In this document: in pieces, positions 13,489 to 15,066 of the stretch
Layout of the letters: each line of letters opens with the position of its first letter
Numbering within the stretch: the first letter of the stretch is position 1
DNA from: DATAAM01 sp036260075
Lineage (GTDB): Bacteria > Actinomycetota > Acidimicrobiia > Acidimicrobiales > JAHWLA01
Direction: 5' to 3'
Length of the DNA stretch: 15,066 bases
Assembly: GCA_036260075.1 (NCBI GenBank)
Contig: DATAAM010000180.1
Coordinates: 1-15,066 of the forward strand
The notes under the pieces: model-generated
What the model was told of the DNA's origin: nothing
The model's input: only the letters and a program-made list of their open reading frames with translations
The model's database searches: none
Translations under genes and position numbers: made by a program

Positions 13489-14325
13489 CTACGCGGTGTC
13501 GCCGACGTAGTGACGGATGATCGTGTTGTACGTGTCGTCGCTGCGGATCTGGCGGAGGGCGTCGTTGATCGCCTTCAGCAGGGCGTCCTCGCCCTTGGGC
13601 ACGACGATCCCGTACTGCTCCTTCTCCCCCTCGAAGCGGGCGGACACCGCGGCGTCGCCTGCTGTCTTGGCGTGGTAGGCGTTGACGGGGAAGTCCTGCA
13701 CCACGGCGTCGATCTGGTTGGCCTTGAGCGCGGTGAAGAGCTCGTCGGCGGCACCGAACTCCTTGACCGTGATGCCGTGCGGCGCCGCTTCCTTCTTGGC
13801 GAAGTCGGCCCCGGTGGTGCCCGATTGCACGCCGATGGTGCGGCCCTTCAGCGCCGCGAAGCTCGTGTAGGTGGCGGCGTCGGCCTTGCGCACGAGCATC
13901 GACTGCACGATCTCGTAGTAGCCGTCGGAGAAGTCGACGGTCTTCTTGCGCTCGTCGGTGATGGAGACCGAGGAGGCGATCACGTCGCACTGCCCGGCGT
14001 TGAGGGCGGCGAAGATGCCCTCGAAGTCGGTGTCGCGGAACTCGGGGGTGAGCCCGAGGCGGCTGCTGATGGCCCGGACGATCTCGGCGTCGATGCCGAC
14101 GACCTTGCCTTCCTCCTCGAACTCGAAGGGGGCGTAGGGGATGTCGGTGCAGACGGTGAGCTTGCCCTGCGAGACGGTCTCGAGCGCCCGTCCCTGCTCG
14201 GAGACGGGCTGGTCGTCGCCGCCCGCGCCGTCCTCGTCGTCGTCGCCGCAGGCGGCGGCCACCAGGGCCAGGAGTGCGATGAAGAGGAGCAGGAGTCGTG
14301 CCCGACGGGTGCGTTCGGTCGTCAT
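13489..14325 (-). CDS. Amino-acid ABC transporter substrate-binding lipoprotein
   Basis: A 278-residue family 3 solute-binding protein anchored outside the membrane. A basic n-region and hydrophobic core (residues 8-22) lead to a lipobox VAAAC with Cys26 as the lipidation site. An acidic linker (GDDDEDGAGGDD, 27-38) follows. The two-lobed binding domain starts at GKLTVCTDIPYAPFEF (54-69). It has SSVSITDERKKTVDFS (118-133), whose Arg126 should hold the ligand carboxylate, then QSGTTGADFAKK (167-178), and VQDFP (209-213), whose Asp211 should hold the amino group. These residues say amino acid but not which one. The ATG at 14325 has AGGGGG about 7 bases upstream. It is 10 bases from the rnhB stop and precedes the permease. 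Given the arginine genes elsewhere in the window, arginine or glutamate uptake is a tempting guess only. Confidence 0.93.
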   Translation of the reverse strand: MTTERTRRARLLLLFIALLALVAAACGDDDEDGAGGDDQPVSEQGRALETVSQGKLTVCTDIPYAPFEFEEEGKVVGIDAEIVRAISSRLGLTPEFRDTDFEGIFAALNAGQCDVIASSVSITDERKKTVDFSDGYYEIVQSMLVRKADAATYTSFAALKGRTIGVQSGTTGADFAKKEAAPHGITVKEFGAADELFTALKANQIDAVVQDFPVNAYHAKTAGDAAVSARFEGEKEQYGIVVPKGEDALLKAINDALRQIRSDDTYNTIIRHYVGDTA

Positions 14326-14335
14326 GGCCCCCTGT

Positions 14336-15028
14336 CTACCCCGTTTCGTCCTCCAAGCGCAGCGACTGCTGGACCGGGTGCGGAAGCCTGCCGCCCCACG
14401 GTGTGTGCTCCATGAACACCCACGTGCGCCGGTGGATCGAGGTGGGGCCCCACGCCCGCAGCGCCATCTTGTGGCGAGGGCACGGGTAGCCCTTGTTGAG
14501 GTCGAAGTCGTAGGCGGGGAAGTGCTCGGCCTCCGCTCGCATGAGGCGGTCGCGGGTGACCTTGGCCAGGATCGAGGCCGCGGCGATGGAGAGGCAGCGG
14601 GCGTCGCCCTTCACCATGCGACGGCTGTTGCCGAGGCCCACGAAGTCCCACCTGCCGTCGACCAGCACCTGGTCGGGTGCCAGGCCCAGGCCCTCCACGG
14701 CCCGGCGGGCGGCCAGCTTCTGGGCGGCCGACATGCCGAGCGCGTCGCACTCCTCCTGGCTGGCGTGGCCCACGGCCCACGCCCGACACCAGCCCGCGAT
14801 GCGGTCGAAGAGCCGCTCGCGCTCAGCCTCCGTGAGCAGCTTGGAGTCGCGGATGCGGTAGACGCGCCGGTCGCGGGGCAGGACGGCGGCGCCGACCGTG
14901 AGCGGGCCGGCCCAAGCGCCCCGGCCGACCTCGTCCATGCCGACCACCACGTCGTGGCCGTCCTCCCACAGCGCACGCTCGACGGCGAGGGAAGGAGGCT
15001 TCGCCTTGATCGCCGCCCGCAGCACCAC
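14336..15028 (-). CDS. rnhB: Ribonuclease HII
   Basis: Removes RNA from RNA-DNA hybrids and cuts at single ribonucleotides in DNA. Numbered from the chosen start (230 residues), the active-site acids are Asp32 and Glu33 in GMDEVGRG, Asp124 in LVDG and Asp142 in VKGD. The last two are 18 apart, as in the E. coli enzyme. The GRG motif (35-37) and the Tyr in NKGYPCPRHK (Tyr181) used for junction recognition are present, as is IAAASILAKVTRDR (148-161). The start is uncertain: a longer frame begins with GTG at 15061, but a TACCCT -10 box at 15041-15036 lies 7 bases before the GTG at 15028, and the family resemblance begins only near KPPSLAVE. GTG 15025 is equally possible. The gene stands first in a row with the amino-acid transport genes, 10 bases from the next start. 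Confidence 0.93.
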   Translation of the reverse strand: MVLRAAIKAKPPSLAVERALWEDGHDVVVGMDEVGRGAWAGPLTVGAAVLPRDRRVYRIRDSKLLTEAERERLFDRIAGWCRAWAVGHASQEECDALGMSAAQKLAARRAVEGLGLAPDQVLVDGRWDFVGLGNSRRMVKGDARCLSIAAASILAKVTRDRLMRAEAEHFPAYDFDLNKGYPCPRHKMALRAWGPTSIHRRTWVFMEHTPWGGRLPHPVQQSLRLEDETG

Positions 15029-15035
15029 GGCCCCG

Positions 15036-15041
15036 AGGGTA
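15036..15041 (-). promoter_or_regulatory. Predicted -10 box of rnhB
   Basis: TACCCT on the minus strand lies 7 bases before the paired GTG codons at 15028 and 15025, matching the spacing of the other TAnnnT boxes here. It implies a leaderless rnhB transcript starting at or next to the start codon. No clear -35 is seen in the remaining 25 bases. Confidence 0.4.
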
Positions 15042-15066
15042 GCGCCCTCGGTTTTGGGCACGGTTG

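Noticed and set aside
11315..13990. Open minus-strand frame of 891 codons running into the small membrane protein
   Set aside because: Only its last 66 codons look like a protein; the rest is antisense to the acyl-CoA dehydrogenase and out of frame with the permease and binding-protein genes.
1..15066. CRISPR arrays, tRNA, rRNA, insertion sequences, integrase or attachment sites
   Set aside because: No regularly spaced repeats, cloverleaf-like sequences, transposase motifs or terminal inverted repeats with target duplications were seen on either strand by eye.

Overview
This is a GC-rich, gene-dense stretch with many GTG starts, stop/start overlaps of 1 to 4 bases and TAnnnT -10 boxes very close to start codons. 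These features, together with the protein types (a 66-residue SCO4848-like membrane protein, an RNase HII beginning near LRAAIKAKPPSLAVE, an acyl-CoA dehydrogenase with a GGTDE C-terminus), suggest a high-GC actinobacterium, most likely Acidimicrobiia or a relative. That placement is inference; there is no rRNA or other marker gene here.

Layout from left to right. 1-1625 (minus): a MarR regulator and an MFS exporter cut by the window edge, joined by a GTGA overlap. A large palindrome sits on the predicted marR promoter. 1675-3240 (minus): a short NifU/Nfu N-terminal-like protein followed by a Glu/Leu/Phe/Val dehydrogenase. 3282-7776 (plus): an AI-2E-family membrane protein, a TIGR00300-type ornithine cyclodeaminase, a guanidino-group hydrolase resembling arginine dihydrolase, then a Nudix hydrolase fused to a membrane domain. 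7743-11515 (minus): a small membrane protein and a 1191-residue ABC exporter made of two fused half-transporters. 11558-12781 (plus): an acyl-CoA dehydrogenase. 12778-15028 (minus): RNase HII, an amino-acid-binding lipoprotein and an amino-acid ABC permease with no ATPase beside them.

The most coherent metabolic reading is an arginine-to-proline nitrogen-release module. The plus-strand genes at 4391-6441 are the two halves of the enzyme known in cyanobacteria as a single fusion (AgrE/ArgZ), here separate, in reversed order and overlapping by four bases. Arginine would give ornithine, CO2 and two ammonia, and ornithine would give proline and ammonia. The nearby dehydrogenase and amino-acid uptake genes fit this theme, but a shared function is not shown.

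The oddest structural features lie in the fused ABC exporter. One ATP site is degenerate at several positions, and a near-perfect 50-base palindrome encodes the junction between the halves exactly where the first nucleotide-binding domain loses its usual C-terminal end. The Nudix-membrane fusion is the least understood protein here. No tRNA, rRNA, CRISPR array, insertion sequence or attachment site was seen, and no stretch over 50 bases lacks a gene.
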